This document shows, piece by piece, positions 38,092-49,518 of a stretch of 64,000 nt of DNA. A program made the translations under genes and the position numbers. This stretch comes from Pseudomonas sp. GD03919 (GTDB taxonomy: Bacteria > Pseudomonadota > Gammaproteobacteria > Pseudomonadales > Pseudomonadaceae), in NCBI RefSeq assembly GCF_029814935.1, contig NZ_CP104582.1:3596001-3660000 (forward strand), read 5' to 3'. Numbering within the stretch: position 1 is the first letter of the stretch; each line of letters begins with the position of its first letter. The notes beneath the pieces are model-generated. The model had not been told where the DNA came from, searched no databases, and was given only the letters and a program-made list of their open reading frames with translations.

Positions 38092-38853
38092 TCAGTGCAG
38101 GATCTGACTGAGGAACAGCTTGGTACGCTCGTTCTGCGGATTGGAGAAGAAGGTATCAGGCTCGGCCTGCTCGACGATCTCGCCCTTGTCCATGAAGATC
38201 ACCCGGTTGGCCACGGTGCGGGCAAAGCCCATTTCGTGGGTCACGCAGAGCATGGTCATGCCGTCTTCGGCCAGGCCGATCATGGTGTCCAGCACCTCTT
38301 TCACCATCTCCGGATCGAGTGCCGAGGTCGGCTCGTCGAACAGCATGATCTTCGGCTTCATGCACAGCGCGCGGGCAATCGCCACACGCTGCTGCTGACC
38401 ACCGGAGAGCTGCCCCGGGTACTTGTTGGCCTGCTCGGGAATGCGCACGCGCTCGAGGAAATGCATGGCGATTTCCTCGGCCTGGCGCTTGGGCATCTTG
38501 CGTACCCACATCGGCGCCAGGGTGCAGTTCTGCAGCACGGTGAGATGCGGGAACAGGTTGAAGTGCTGGAACACCATGCCGACTTCGCGGCGAATCGCCT
38601 CGATGTGCTTGAGGTCGCTGGTCAGCTCGGTGCCATCGACCACGATGCGCCCCTGCTGGTGCTCTTCCAGGCGGTTGATGCAGCGAATGGTGGTGGACTT
38701 GCCCGAACCGGACGGTCCGCAGAGCACGATACGCTCGCCCTGCTGCACGCTGAGATTGATGTCCTTGAGCACATGGAACTGGCCGTACCACTTGTTCACA
38801 CCCTGCAGCAGGATCATCGGCTCAGCGCTGGGTTGCTTGATTGCTTCACTCAT
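38092..38853 (-). CDS. aapP: General L-amino-acid ABC transporter ATPase
   Basis: A 253-residue ATP-binding subunit. Walker A is GPSGSGKST, the signature is LSGGQQQR, and Walker B is [12 protein letters not shown]. It energises uptake through AapQM. It is the last gene of the leftward aapJQMP operon. Its natural terminator, directly downstream, is interrupted by an IS4-family element, so transcripts may now run into the IS. AapP is very similar to GlnQ-type ATPases; the assignment rests on the operon. Confidence 0.93.
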   Translation of the reverse strand: MSEAIKQPSAEPMILLQGVNKWYGQFHVLKDINLSVQQGERIVLCGPSGSGKSTTIRCINRLEEHQQGRIVVDGTELTSDLKHIEAIRREVGMVFQHFNLFPHLTVLQNCTLAPMWVRKMPKRQAEEIAMHFLERVRIPEQANKYPGQLSGGQQQRVAIARALCMKPKIMLFDEPTSALDPEMVKEVLDTMIGLAEDGMTMLCVTHEMGFARTVANRVIFMDKGEIVEQAEPDTFFSNPQNERTKLFLSQILH

Positions 38854-38948
38854 AATTCACTCCTCTCGTGGGGCTGATTCAGGCTGTCGAGTCAGGCCAG
38901 GCACGTTCATCGTTGCCTGGCCAACGCATATCGAATACCGATCAGCAC

Positions 38949-40046
38949 CTAACGCTTGTGGCCGGTGTCCAGCTTGCGCTCCAGGTGCATGGAGTAGCGG
39001 GACATACCAAAACAGAAAATCCAGAAAATCAGCGCCGCGAACACATAGCCTTCGGTGGCCATACCCAGCCAGGCCGGGTCGGTGGTCGCCTGCTTGATGC
39101 TGTTGAGCAGGTCGAACAGGCCGATGATGATCACCAGGCTGGTGTCCTTGAACAGTGAAATGAAGGTGTTGACGATGCCGGGGATGACCAGCTTGAGCGC
39201 CTGCGGCAGAATCACCAGGCCCATCATGCGCCAGTAACCCAGGCCCATGGCGGCAGCGGCTTCGTACTGCCCCTTGGGAATGGCCTGCAGACCGCCGCGC
39301 ACCACCTCGGCGATGTAGGCGGACTGGAACAGGATCACCCCGATCAGCGCGCGCATCAGCTTGTCGAAGTGCATGCCTTCGGGCAGGAACAGCGGCAGCA
39401 TCACCGAGGACATGAACAGCACGGTGATCAACGGCACACCGCGCCAGAACTCGATGAAGGTGACGCAGATGACCTTGATCGCCGGCAGGTTGGAACGTCG
39501 TCCCAGCGCCAGCAGGATGCCCAGCGGCAAGGCACCGGTGATCCCCACATAGGCGATCACCAGAGTCAGCATCAGGCCGCCCCACTGACTGGTGGACACC
39601 ACGCTCAGACCAAACACGCCGCCATGCAGCAGGCACCAGGCGATGACCGGATAGATCACCAGCAGCGCCAGCCCGTAGACGGCCTTGCGCGGCATCTGCG
39701 GCAGGAACAACGGTGCGGCGCCGATGATGGCCAACCACAGGGTGGCATCGACACGCCAGCGCAATTCGCTGGGATAGAAGCCATACATGAACTGGCCGAA
39801 ACGCTGCTGGATGAACACCCAGCAGGCACCTGACTGGGTGCAGTCGGCACGGGTCGTACCGACCCAGTTGGCATCAATGAACGCCCACTGCAACAGCGGC
39901 GGCACGATCAGCCAGATCAGGTAGGCGGCCAACAACGTCAGCAGGGTGTTGAACCAGTTGGAAAACAGGTTGGCCTTGAGCCAAGCCACCGGGCCGACAC
40001 TCATGCGCGGCGGTGGCAGATCCGGTTTGAAGGTATGAGTCTGCAT
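38949..40046 (-). CDS. aapM: General L-amino-acid ABC transporter permease AapM
   Basis: A 365-residue membrane subunit with about eight helices. The polar amino-acid permease EAA loop (EAAAAMGLGYWRMMGLVILPQALKL, residues around 270) contacts the ATPase. A long periplasmic segment (ADCTQSGACWVF) is typical of AapM rather than of short HisM-type permeases. It is 9 bases from aapQ and 95 bases from aapP. Confidence 0.93.
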   Translation of the reverse strand: MQTHTFKPDLPPPRMSVGPVAWLKANLFSNWFNTLLTLLAAYLIWLIVPPLLQWAFIDANWVGTTRADCTQSGACWVFIQQRFGQFMYGFYPSELRWRVDATLWLAIIGAAPLFLPQMPRKAVYGLALLVIYPVIAWCLLHGGVFGLSVVSTSQWGGLMLTLVIAYVGITGALPLGILLALGRRSNLPAIKVICVTFIEFWRGVPLITVLFMSSVMLPLFLPEGMHFDKLMRALIGVILFQSAYIAEVVRGGLQAIPKGQYEAAAAMGLGYWRMMGLVILPQALKLVIPGIVNTFISLFKDTSLVIIIGLFDLLNSIKQATTDPAWLGMATEGYVFAALIFWIFCFGMSRYSMHLERKLDTGHKR

Positions 40047-40055
40047 GGCTGCTCC

Positions 40056-41240
40056 TTACCGCTCGATCAGCGCAATGCGCTTGTTGTACCAGTTCATCAG
40101 CAGGGAAATGCTGATACTGATCGCCAGATACACGCTCATGGTGATGGCGATCACCTCGATGGCCTGGCCGGTCTGGTTGAGTACGGTGCCGGCGAACAGC
40201 GACACCATGTCCGGATAACCGATACCGGCAGCCAGCGAAGAGTTCTTCGCCAGGTTGAGGTATTGGCTGGTTAGCGGCGGGATGATCACGCGCAAGGCCT
40301 GCGGGATGATCACCAGACGCAGGGTGATGCCCGGACGCAACCCCAGCGAGCGTGCGGCTTCGGTCTGCCCATGGCTGACAGCCATGATCCCCGAACGCAC
40401 GTTCTCGGCAATGAAGGCAGCGGTGTAGATGGTCAGCGCCAGGGTCAGGGCCATCAGCTCGGGAATCATCACCCAGCCGCCACGGAAGTTGAAACCGGCC
40501 AGTTCCGGCACGCTCCACACCAGCGGGTTGCCGCCGATCAGCACGGCCAGGCCGGGCATGACCACGATCAACGCCAGCGATGTCCACAGCAGCGGGAAGA
40601 TCTGGCCGGTGGCCTCGCGACGCTTCCTGGCCCAACGCCCGAGGGCGATGATGCCGACGACGGTGGCCAGCACGACCACGGCGAACAGGCCAAAACTCTC
40701 CGATGGTGTGGGTGACGGCATGTACAGCCCGCGACTGTTGAGGAAGAAGGTATCCCCGACTTCGAGGCTTTGCCGAGGCCCGGGAAGCGCAAGAAAGACC
40801 GCGAAGTACCAGAACAGGATCTGCAGCAACGGCGGAATATTGCGGAAGATCTCGATATAGACGGTGGCCAGCTTGCTGATCAGCCAGTTGGGTGACAGAC
40901 GCGCCACACCCAGCAGAAAACCGAGAATCGAAGCCAGCACGATGCCGATGAAGGACACCAGCAGGGTATTGAGCAGCCCAATCAGAAAGACGCGGCCGTA
41001 ACTGTCGCTTTCCGTGTAGTCGATCAGGTGCTGGGCGATACCGAAGCCGGCACTGTTATTGAGGAACGCGAAGCCGGAAATGATTCCGCGCTTCTCCAGG
41101 TTGGCCTGGGTGTTATGGAAGAGAAACCAGCCGAGCGCCACGACAGCGACAACGGCAATGATCTGGAAAGCCCAGGCGCGCACCTGCGGATCGGTCAGCA
41201 GTGATCCTTTGGGGCGCGGGACATTGGCAGTCGTTTGCAT
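40056..41240 (-). CDS. aapQ: General L-amino-acid ABC transporter permease AapQ
   Basis: A 394-residue permease with the EAA loop EAARSLGLRPGITLRLVIIPQ and the family's large insertion between early helices (GFAFLNNSAGFGIAQHLIDY). The start MQTTANVPRPK is chosen because GAGGGTTGTT upstream makes a good ribosome-binding site; the ATG four codons earlier contains that site. It pairs with AapM in the membrane and is separated from aapJ by two hairpins. Confidence 0.93.
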   Translation of the reverse strand: MQTTANVPRPKGSLLTDPQVRAWAFQIIAVVAVVALGWFLFHNTQANLEKRGIISGFAFLNNSAGFGIAQHLIDYTESDSYGRVFLIGLLNTLLVSFIGIVLASILGFLLGVARLSPNWLISKLATVYIEIFRNIPPLLQILFWYFAVFLALPGPRQSLEVGDTFFLNSRGLYMPSPTPSESFGLFAVVVLATVVGIIALGRWARKRREATGQIFPLLWTSLALIVVMPGLAVLIGGNPLVWSVPELAGFNFRGGWVMIPELMALTLALTIYTAAFIAENVRSGIMAVSHGQTEAARSLGLRPGITLRLVIIPQALRVIIPPLTSQYLNLAKNSSLAAGIGYPDMVSLFAGTVLNQTGQAIEVIAITMSVYLAISISISLLMNWYNKRIALIER

Positions 41241-41260
41241 AACAACCCTCATGGAGGCCG

Positions 41261-41284
41261 CGCCCCCGCACCAGCGCGGGGGCG
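41261..41284 (-). other. Intercistronic hairpin before aapQ
   Basis: CGCCCCCGC (41261-41269) pairs perfectly with GCGGGGGCG (41276-41284). It lies 20 bases upstream of the aapQ start and could restrict translation or block exonucleases. Confidence 0.55.
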
Positions 41285-41419
41285 GACTTCACTCTGGGAA
41301 CGCTGAAAAAGCCCACTTGGCGTCACTCCCGCACAGACGGGAGCGCACAGGCTGCTGGGTCATGGATACCGCTTACACGGCGATGACGGCTCTTTCAGGA
41401 CGTTCCTTACGTGGAAACG

Positions 41420-41448
41420 ACAGCGGCAGACCCGAGGTCTGCCGCTGT
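41420..41448 (-). other. Strong intercistronic hairpin after aapJ
   Basis: A 13-bp perfect stem (ACAGCGGCAGACC with GGTCTGCCGCTGT, loop CGA) six bases past the aapJ stop. Only a weak T-run follows on the minus strand. Such structures commonly keep binding-protein transcript levels above those of the permease genes. Confidence 0.65.
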
Positions 41449-41454
41449 GGACGG

Positions 41455-42483
41455 TCAACGCACCGGCGGTGCGTACTGCAGACCACCCTTGTTCCACAGG
41501 GCATTGAGACCACGCTCGATCTTCAGCTCACTGCCGGCACCGACGTTGCGGTCGAACGACTCGCCGTAGTTGCCAACCTGCTTGACGATCTGCACGGCCC
41601 AGTCTTTCGGCAGTTTGAGATCCTTGCCGAACTCACCCTCGGTACCCAGCAGACGGGCGACGTCCGGGTTCTTGGTGGTTTTCGCGGTTTCTTCGACGTT
41701 GGCCGACGTCACACCCAGCTCTTCGGCGTTGAGCATGGCGAACAGGGTCCAGCGCACGATGTCGAACCACTCCTCGTCACCCTGGCGCACGACCGGGCCC
41801 AGAGGCTCCTTGGAGATGACTTCCGGCAGCACCACGTAGTCGTCCGGGTTGGCCAGCTTGATGCGCTGTGCGTACAGCTGCGACTGGTCGGAGGTCAGCA
41901 CGTCGCAACGACCGGCTTCGACCGACTTGGCGCTCTCGTCAGAGGTGTCGTAAGTGATGGGGGTGTACTTCATGCCGTTGGCACGGAAGTAGTCGGAAAG
42001 GTTCAGCTCGGTGGTGGTACCGGCCTGGATGCAGACGGTGGCGCCGTCCAGTTCCTTGGCGCTGGAAACCCCCAGCTTCTTGTTCACCAGAAAGCCCTGA
42101 CCGTCATAGTAGGTCACGCCGGTGAAGTTCAGGCCCAGTGCCGCGTCACGCGAGCTGGTCCAGGTGGTGTTGCGCGACAGGATGTCGACTTCGCCGGACT
42201 GCAGCGCGGTGAAGCGTTCCTTGGCGGTCAGCGGGCTGTACTTGACCTTGGTCGCATCACCGAACACCGCAGCGGCAACCGCGCGGCAGATATCGACGTC
42301 CAGACCCAGGAAATTGCCTTTTTCATCGGCATAGGAGAAGCCCGGCAGACCGTCGCTGATACCGCACTGCACGAAGCCTTTCTTCTGCACGGCATCCAGG
42401 GTGGCGCCTGCCTGGGCAAAGCCACTGACACCGAGCACGGCTGCGGTGGTCAGTACAGCCAGGGTGGATTTCACCATCTTCAT
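41455..42483 (-). CDS. aapJ: General L-amino-acid ABC transporter binding protein
   Basis: A 342-residue periplasmic binding protein with a signal peptide (VLTTAAVLGVSGFAQA) and the SBP-3 fold: LDAVQKKGFVQCGISDGLPGFS, then GLDVDICRAVAAAVFGD and DILSRNTTWTSSRD. The start MKMVKSTLAVL is chosen because the upstream frame lacks a signal. It opens the aapJQMP operon, which takes up a broad range of L-amino acids. Confidence 0.94.
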   Translation of the reverse strand: MKMVKSTLAVLTTAAVLGVSGFAQAGATLDAVQKKGFVQCGISDGLPGFSYADEKGNFLGLDVDICRAVAAAVFGDATKVKYSPLTAKERFTALQSGEVDILSRNTTWTSSRDAALGLNFTGVTYYDGQGFLVNKKLGVSSAKELDGATVCIQAGTTTELNLSDYFRANGMKYTPITYDTSDESAKSVEAGRCDVLTSDQSQLYAQRIKLANPDDYVVLPEVISKEPLGPVVRQGDEEWFDIVRWTLFAMLNAEELGVTSANVEETAKTTKNPDVARLLGTEGEFGKDLKLPKDWAVQIVKQVGNYGESFDRNVGAGSELKIERGLNALWNKGGLQYAPPVR

Positions 42484-42686
42484 CAAAAACCTCCAGTTGC
42501 TCTTGTTGTGTTGGAGTCTCCGTCCGCCTTCCCCACCCTTTTGAGGCACGCGACCCGCTGGCAGCAACGGCATCGACGAGAAGTTCGAACGTCAGGCAGG
42601 AGTCTAGTCGGCATTTCCCTCTGCTGGCCAACTGCTCCTGCCCAGCCCATTGGTTGAACGGGCCTGAGACGGATCGTCATCCGCCT

Positions 42687-42702
42687 GGGTGATCGATCAC
42701 CC
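42687..42702. promoter_or_regulatory. 16-base perfect palindrome upstream of aapJ
   Basis: GGGTGATCGATCACCC lies about 205 bases before the aapJ start, in a 477-base gap between aapJ and the divergent carboxylesterase gene. It is a candidate operator; no regulator gene is adjacent. The rest of the gap shows no gene. Confidence 0.45.
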
Positions 42703-42933
42703 CCGACGGTCTTAAAGGAACCCCACACAGCAGATTCCTGCCTGTTGAGCGATGGCAATGGCACAGTGTTACCGTTAGCGCACCGCGTCGTCAGTTCGAA
42801 TAGGTTTTAGCAAGGGCCGTACCAGCACATGGCATAAGGCCGTCTATACGGGGGGCAAGAGCAAAAGTTTCACCCGTGCGACAACTTGTTCACTGATGCG
42901 CCAGACCCCGAATCGGATGTCGCCCCAAATTGA

Positions 42934-43620
<687 letters not shown>

Positions 43621-43990
43621 CCCAGCCGGGCAGCAAGGAGCTGATCATTCGCGGCGGCCACAACATCGCCCCGCAGATGATCGAAGAAGCCCTGCACAAG
43701 CCCCCAGCCGCAGCCCTGGCCGCTGCCGTGGGCAAGCCGGATGAGAAGCCGGTGAACTGCCGGTGGTCTACGTGCAGCTCAAACCGGCGCTGCGTTTCGA
43801 TGCCATCGCCCGGGTTTACCGGGCAGTTGGCGCACATCCATCTGGCCAATGGCAGCCAGGCGCTGGCTGCCGCCATTGGCGAGCGTCTGGCAGGCTACGC
43901 CGTGGGCCATCGCATCCACTGGATGCCCTGCCCCCGGGGTGCGCAGGGACGCGCATCCGCTCACAAATTTGCACTTTCGTACCGCCATTG
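43621..43990 (+). pseudogene. Degraded acyl-CoA ligase (AMP-binding) remnant
   Basis: Immediately after the esterase the frame reads GSKELIIRGGHNIAPQMIEEAL and AAALAAAVGKPDEK, the C-terminal lid region of an AMP-forming acyl-CoA synthetase (usually KELIIRGGxNIxPxxIE). A frameshift near 43750 moves the match to another frame (VVYVQLKP), and later sequence is no longer recognisable. The large N-terminal adenylation domain is absent. Its position matches PA3860 of P. aeruginosa, so this is a deletion scar plus decay. Confidence 0.75.
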
Positions 43991-44038
43991 GTCGGCCGGC
44001 ATTGCTGCGGGCATTGCCATGCTGCTTGTGTGGGAATA

Positions 44039-44055
44039 GTGTCGATCATCGACAC
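44039..44055. promoter_or_regulatory. 17-base perfect palindrome upstream of the cNMP/GGDEF gene
   Basis: GTGTCGAT-C-ATCGACAC lies 60 bases before the start codon. It could be an operator or a leader hairpin. No T-tract follows. Confidence 0.45.
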
Positions 44056-44115
44056 GTGAACACAACATGGAGTGTTAGCGATGCTCTTCGCCCGCCCAGG
44101 CCCGGTGAAAACGCG

Positions 44116-45054
44116 ATGAAAACGGCGCACTGGCCGGCAGATCTGCAGCAGATCCAGCGCCTGCGGCTGTTTCACAACATCGCGGCCAACAACCTGGAGC
44201 GACTCCTGGCGGAATTTCGCGCCTGCGAACTGGAAGCCGGCGAAGTGTTGTTATCCCCCTTCGACCGTAACCAGCATCTCTACCTGCTGCTTCAGGGGCG
44301 TTTGCGTGTTTATCTCGGCTCGCTGGACAACCAGCCCGTCGGTACTCTGGAAGTGGGTGATTGCGCCGGCGAAATCAGCTTCATCGACAACGAACGCCCC
44401 TCGGCCTACGTAGTCGCCGAATGTCCCTCCATCGTCCTGCGTCTGCACCGTGAGTCACTGGTAAGACTCTTTCAGCAATCGCCCCAAGTGATGCAGAACC
44501 TGCTGCAGTTGCTCTGTGAGCGTGTACGCAAGGGCAACCGGCAAATTCTCGACAGCGAACAGCATGCCAATATCGACACCCTCACCGGCTGCTTCAACCG
44601 ACGCTGGCTGGAACATGTGTTCGAACGTGAAAGTACCCGCTGCGCTTTCAACGAAGAGCCGATTTCCCTGCTGATGCTCGATGTCGACCACTTCAAGACC
44701 TACAACGACCAGCATGGCCATCTGGCGGGCGACTATGCCTTGTGCCTGGTGGCCAACACGCTCAACAGCCAGTTGCGGGCCAAGGACAGCCTGATACGTT
44801 TCGGTGGCGAGGAGTTCGTCATCCTCCTGCCGGAAATCGCTGCCGACGACGCCCGCAGCATCGCCGAACGCCTGCGCATCAGCCTGGAGCGGATCACCTC
44901 TTTCTACTCGCCAGTCGGCGTTCTACCGGGCGTGACCATTTCCATCGGGCTGGCGCAGATACAGCATCAGGACAGCCTGCAAGGCCTGATCGCGCGAGCC
45001 GATGCCGCGCTGTACCAGGCCAAGCAGCAAGGTCGTAACTGCCTGAGCGGTTGA
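44116..45054 (+). CDS. Cyclic-nucleotide-binding diguanylate cyclase
   Basis: A 312-residue two-domain signalling protein. Residues 15-135 form a cNMP/CRP-like sensor barrel (LYLLLQGRLRVYLGS, then GDCAGEISFIDNERPSAYVVAE). Residues 150-310 form a GGDEF domain whose active-site loop is GGEEF (230-234). An inhibitory RxxD (R221-D224) sits five residues before it, so c-di-GMP feedback is likely. There is no HTH. The start MKTAHWPADLQQ follows CCGGTGAAAACGCG. It makes c-di-GMP in response to a nucleotide or other small ligand; the ligand is unknown. Confidence 0.9.
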   Translation: MKTAHWPADLQQIQRLRLFHNIAANNLERLLAEFRACELEAGEVLLSPFDRNQHLYLLLQGRLRVYLGSLDNQPVGTLEVGDCAGEISFIDNERPSAYVVAECPSIVLRLHRESLVRLFQQSPQVMQNLLQLLCERVRKGNRQILDSEQHANIDTLTGCFNRRWLEHVFERESTRCAFNEEPISLLMLDVDHFKTYNDQHGHLAGDYALCLVANTLNSQLRAKDSLIRFGGEEFVILLPEIAADDARSIAERLRISLERITSFYSPVGVLPGVTISIGLAQIQHQDSLQGLIARADAALYQAKQQGRNCLSG

Positions 45055-45325
45055 CGGCCATGCATCACGCGCCCGGCAACCATCACGGGCATGCAGGGAC
45101 GACCCCGGATGAACAACGCAGCCAGCCGGCCTCGGCGAAAGCCTGCAGGCTTGGGCGCCAGCATCTGCGCCGCAATCATGGCCGGCACGTTCAGGCGCTT
45201 GCGGCCAAGCAGCCTGCCGGACAGATCAGGTCGCCCCTTGACAGACGCGCGCAGACACTTCGCCGCGCCCGCGTCTTGCATTACACTGGCGGGCGTTCAC
45301 TCCTTAACCAGTCGATGAGAAGCCC

Positions 45326-46771
45326 GTGCTCAAAGCACTCAAGAAAATGTTCGGCAAGGCCGAAGGCGAGCAGCCACAGCCAGCCACTGCGCCCGTAGCG
45401 CCTGCCCAGGCCAAGACCGGCGAACCTGAGAAAAGCGCCCGCAAAGGCAAACCCGCACGCAAGCCCGAAACCGCTGCCGCGCCGGCTCAAGAGCGAGCAC
45501 CTCGCCCGCCCAAGGCCGACAAGCCACGCCGCGAGCGCCCGGCCAAACCAGCAGATACCTGGAAGCTGGAAGATTTCGTGGTCGAGCCGGCCGAAGGCAA
45601 GACGCGCTTTCATGACTTCAAGCTCGCCCCCGAGCTGATGCACGCCATCCATGACCTCGGCTTCCCCTACTGCACGCCGATCCAGGCCAGCGTACTGGGT
45701 TACACCCTCAAGGGCCAGGACGCCATCGGCCGCGCCCAGACCGGCACCGGCAAGACCGCCGCATTCCTCATCTCGATCATCACCCAGCTGCTGCAGACCC
45801 CGCCGCCGAAAGAGCGCTACATGGGCGAGCCGCGTGCGCTGATCATCGCGCCAACCCGCGAGCTGGTGGTGCAGATCGCCAAGGACGCCGCCGAGCTGAC
45901 CAAGTACACCAAGCTCAACGTCATGAGCTTCGTCGGCGGTATGGACTTCGACAAGCAGCTCAAGCAGCTGGAATCGCGCTTCTGCGACATCCTGGTCGCC
46001 ACCCCGGGCCGTTTGCTGGACTTCAACCAGCGCGGTGAAGTGCACCTGGACATGGTCGAGGTGATGGTGCTCGATGAAGCCGACCGCATGCTCGACATGG
46101 GCTTCATCCCGCAGGTGCGCCAGATCATCCGCCAGACCCCGATGAAGGGCGACCGCCAGACCCTGCTGTTCTCCGCCACCTTCACCGACGATGTGATGAA
46201 CCTGGCCAAGCAGTGGACGGTCAACCCGGCCATCGTCGAGATCGAGCCGGAGAACGTTGCCAGCGATACCGTCGAACAGCACGTCTACGCCGTCGCCTCC
46301 GCGGACAAATACAAGCTGCTCTATAACCTAGTGACGCAGAATGCCTGGGACCGGGTGATGGTCTTCGCCAACCGCAAGGACGAAGTACGCCGCATCGAGG
46401 AACGCCTGACCCGCGACGGCGTCAGCGCCGCGCAGATGTCAGGTGACGTACCGCAGCACAAGCGTATCAAGGTGCTCGAAGGCTTCCGCGCCGGCCATAT
46501 CCGCGTGCTGGTGGCCACCGATGTGGCCGGCCGTGGCATCCATGTCGACGGCATCAGCCACGTGATCAACTTCACCCTGCCGGAAGATCCGGACGACTAC
46601 GTGCACCGCATCGGCCGTACCGGCCGCGCCGGCACCAGCGGTACCTCGATCAGCTTCGCCGGCGAGGACGACGCCTTCGCCCTGCCGCCGATCGAAGCGC
46701 TGATCGGTCGCAAGATCCAGTGCGAGATGCCGCCGGACGAGTTGCTCAAGCCGGTGCCGCGCAGGCACTGA
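45326..46771 (+). CDS. rhlB: DEAD-box RNA helicase RhlB
   Basis: A 481-residue helicase with a GTG start ([10 protein letters not shown]) and an Ala/Pro/Lys-rich N-terminal extension of about 75 residues. The core motifs follow in order: [10 protein letters not shown] (I), PTRELVVQI (Ia), [11 protein letters not shown] (II), SATF (III), [11 protein letters not shown] and [10 protein letters not shown] (V and VI). In Pseudomonas RhlB works with the RNase E degradosome. A clean terminator follows at 46790. Nothing else is seen in the 271 bases upstream. Confidence 0.95.
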   Translation: MLKALKKMFGKAEGEQPQPATAPVAPAQAKTGEPEKSARKGKPARKPETAAAPAQERAPRPPKADKPRRERPAKPADTWKLEDFVVEPAEGKTRFHDFKLAPELMHAIHDLGFPYCTPIQASVLGYTLKGQDAIGRAQTGTGKTAAFLISIITQLLQTPPPKERYMGEPRALIIAPTRELVVQIAKDAAELTKYTKLNVMSFVGGMDFDKQLKQLESRFCDILVATPGRLLDFNQRGEVHLDMVEVMVLDEADRMLDMGFIPQVRQIIRQTPMKGDRQTLLFSATFTDDVMNLAKQWTVNPAIVEIEPENVASDTVEQHVYAVASADKYKLLYNLVTQNAWDRVMVFANRKDEVRRIEERLTRDGVSAAQMSGDVPQHKRIKVLEGFRAGHIRVLVATDVAGRGIHVDGISHVINFTLPEDPDDYVHRIGRTGRAGTSGTSISFAGEDDAFALPPIEALIGRKIQCEMPPDELLKPVPRRH

Positions 46772-46789
46772 TCGGTTCGGCAGTCAAGA

Positions 46790-46818
46790 AAGGCGAAGCC
46801 ATCCAGCTTCGCCTTTTT
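46790..46818 (+). terminator. Rho-independent terminator after rhlB
   Basis: AAGGCGAAGC (46790-46799) pairs with GCTTCGCCTT (46806-46815), followed by TTT. It separates rhlB from the dauA-like gene. Confidence 0.85.
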
Positions 46819-46838
46819 CATTGATCCAGTTGATTTGA

Positions 46839-48398
<1,560 letters not shown>

Positions 48399-48415
<17 letters not shown>

Positions 48416-49425
48416 CTGTTGCATATCCCTATACCCCAACGCCTCTTTCAAGCAAATCAATGGGTTGAGCTGTGTTTTGTAGCGCTCAAGCAGGCGGCGC
48501 CAGCCCAGGTAGTTCGTTAGGTACTTGGTGGCCACACCATGAAAAGGAATCATCCAGCTCTTGAGTCGGCTGTCGTAGGCATTCACGTTCTGGATGTGGA
48601 AAGCACCATCAACCCGTCGATTCTGGCTCGGGTTAATCGGTCGGTGAGTGATGCCTTCAACCTTGGCGAAATGGGCGTAGACACTTGCGCTGTCAGTACA
48701 GAGAATCGCATCCGCGTCTATCAGCGGGCGTAGCCGCTCCCCTATGTGCTGTGCATCCAGCTTTTCCAACTTGAAGTCTGCCTGCTGACCACTGCGATCT
48801 CTTACCACCAGCACAGGAATTTGCTCGGCAGACAGTCCGCGTCGTTTGGCGCTGCCACCGCGCCGACGAGGCGGTCGAGGCAGTTCGCGTTGCCCCTTGA
48901 AGGACTCCAGGAAGAAGGTTTCATCTGCTTCGACAATGCCTGACGCGTGCTGGGCCTGGTGATCGGCAATCCGAGAAAGAAACCTATGTCGCCACAGGAA
49001 AGCTGTGTTTTTGCTGACGCCACAATGAACGGCGGCCTTGCGCACGCTCAGGCTCTGGGTCAGTGCGTCCGCATAGTCTTGCCAGAGATGGCGCTTTCTC
49101 AGTCGCGCCATTGGGGTGCCCGTCAGGGCATTGCTGGTTTTGCCGCAAACCTTGCAGCGGTATCGCGGCAAGTCACCACTGGAACCCCAGGGGCGCAGTT
49201 CCCGCGATTGACAATGCGGGCAATGGCTTGGGGCCTTGATTGCGTCCTGCGAGTGCCTGGCAGCTGGCAAGAGCTTGGATCTCAACTGGTCGCGTTGCTC
49301 TGGGTTGAGGCTGGAGAGCTGTGCCATCCACCGCGAAAACTGAACCGCTTTCATGATAGATCCCTCATGCTGGGAAAGATCACGATTCAGTTTAGACCAC
49401 TGCAACAGCTAACTCAGACAGAGCC
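48399..49425 (-). mobile_element. IS1595-family insertion sequence
   Basis: A 1027-bp element with inverted ends GGCTATGTCTGAGTTAACTG and, inverted, GGCTCTGTCTGAGTTAGCTG. The 8-bp target duplication TTCGCGAA flanks it perfectly (48391-48398 and 49426-49433). The insertion disrupts the membrane protein gene downstream of dauA. The duplication and intact transposase suggest a recent event. Confidence 0.93.
48401..49354 (-). CDS. IS1595-family transposase
   Basis: A 317-residue ISXO2-like transposase. An N-terminal zinc ribbon (CPHCQSREL and CKVCGK) precedes a DDE-type nuclease: VEADETFFLESFKG, LCTDSASVYAHF and HIQNVNAYDSRLKSWM. The start MKAVQFSRWMAQ is preferred over a longer frame reaching into the terminal repeat. 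The gene is complete. Its stop lies 2 bases inside the left end of the element. Confidence 0.92.
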
Positions 49426-49469
49426 TTCGCGAATGAATGGATGCCCCGCCACCCGGCCGTAGCGCTGAT

Positions 49470-49491
49470 CCGGTTGGCGCAGGCCAACCGG
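49470..49491. other. Perfect hairpin between two convergent genes
   Basis: CCGGTTGGC (49470-49478) pairs with GCCAACCGG (49483-49491). It lies between the old 3' end of the interrupted membrane protein gene and the 3' end of polB. There is no T-tract, so termination is uncertain. Confidence 0.45.
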
Positions 49492-49518
49492 CCCCATGCT
49501 CTGTAGGCTCGGCGCGCT

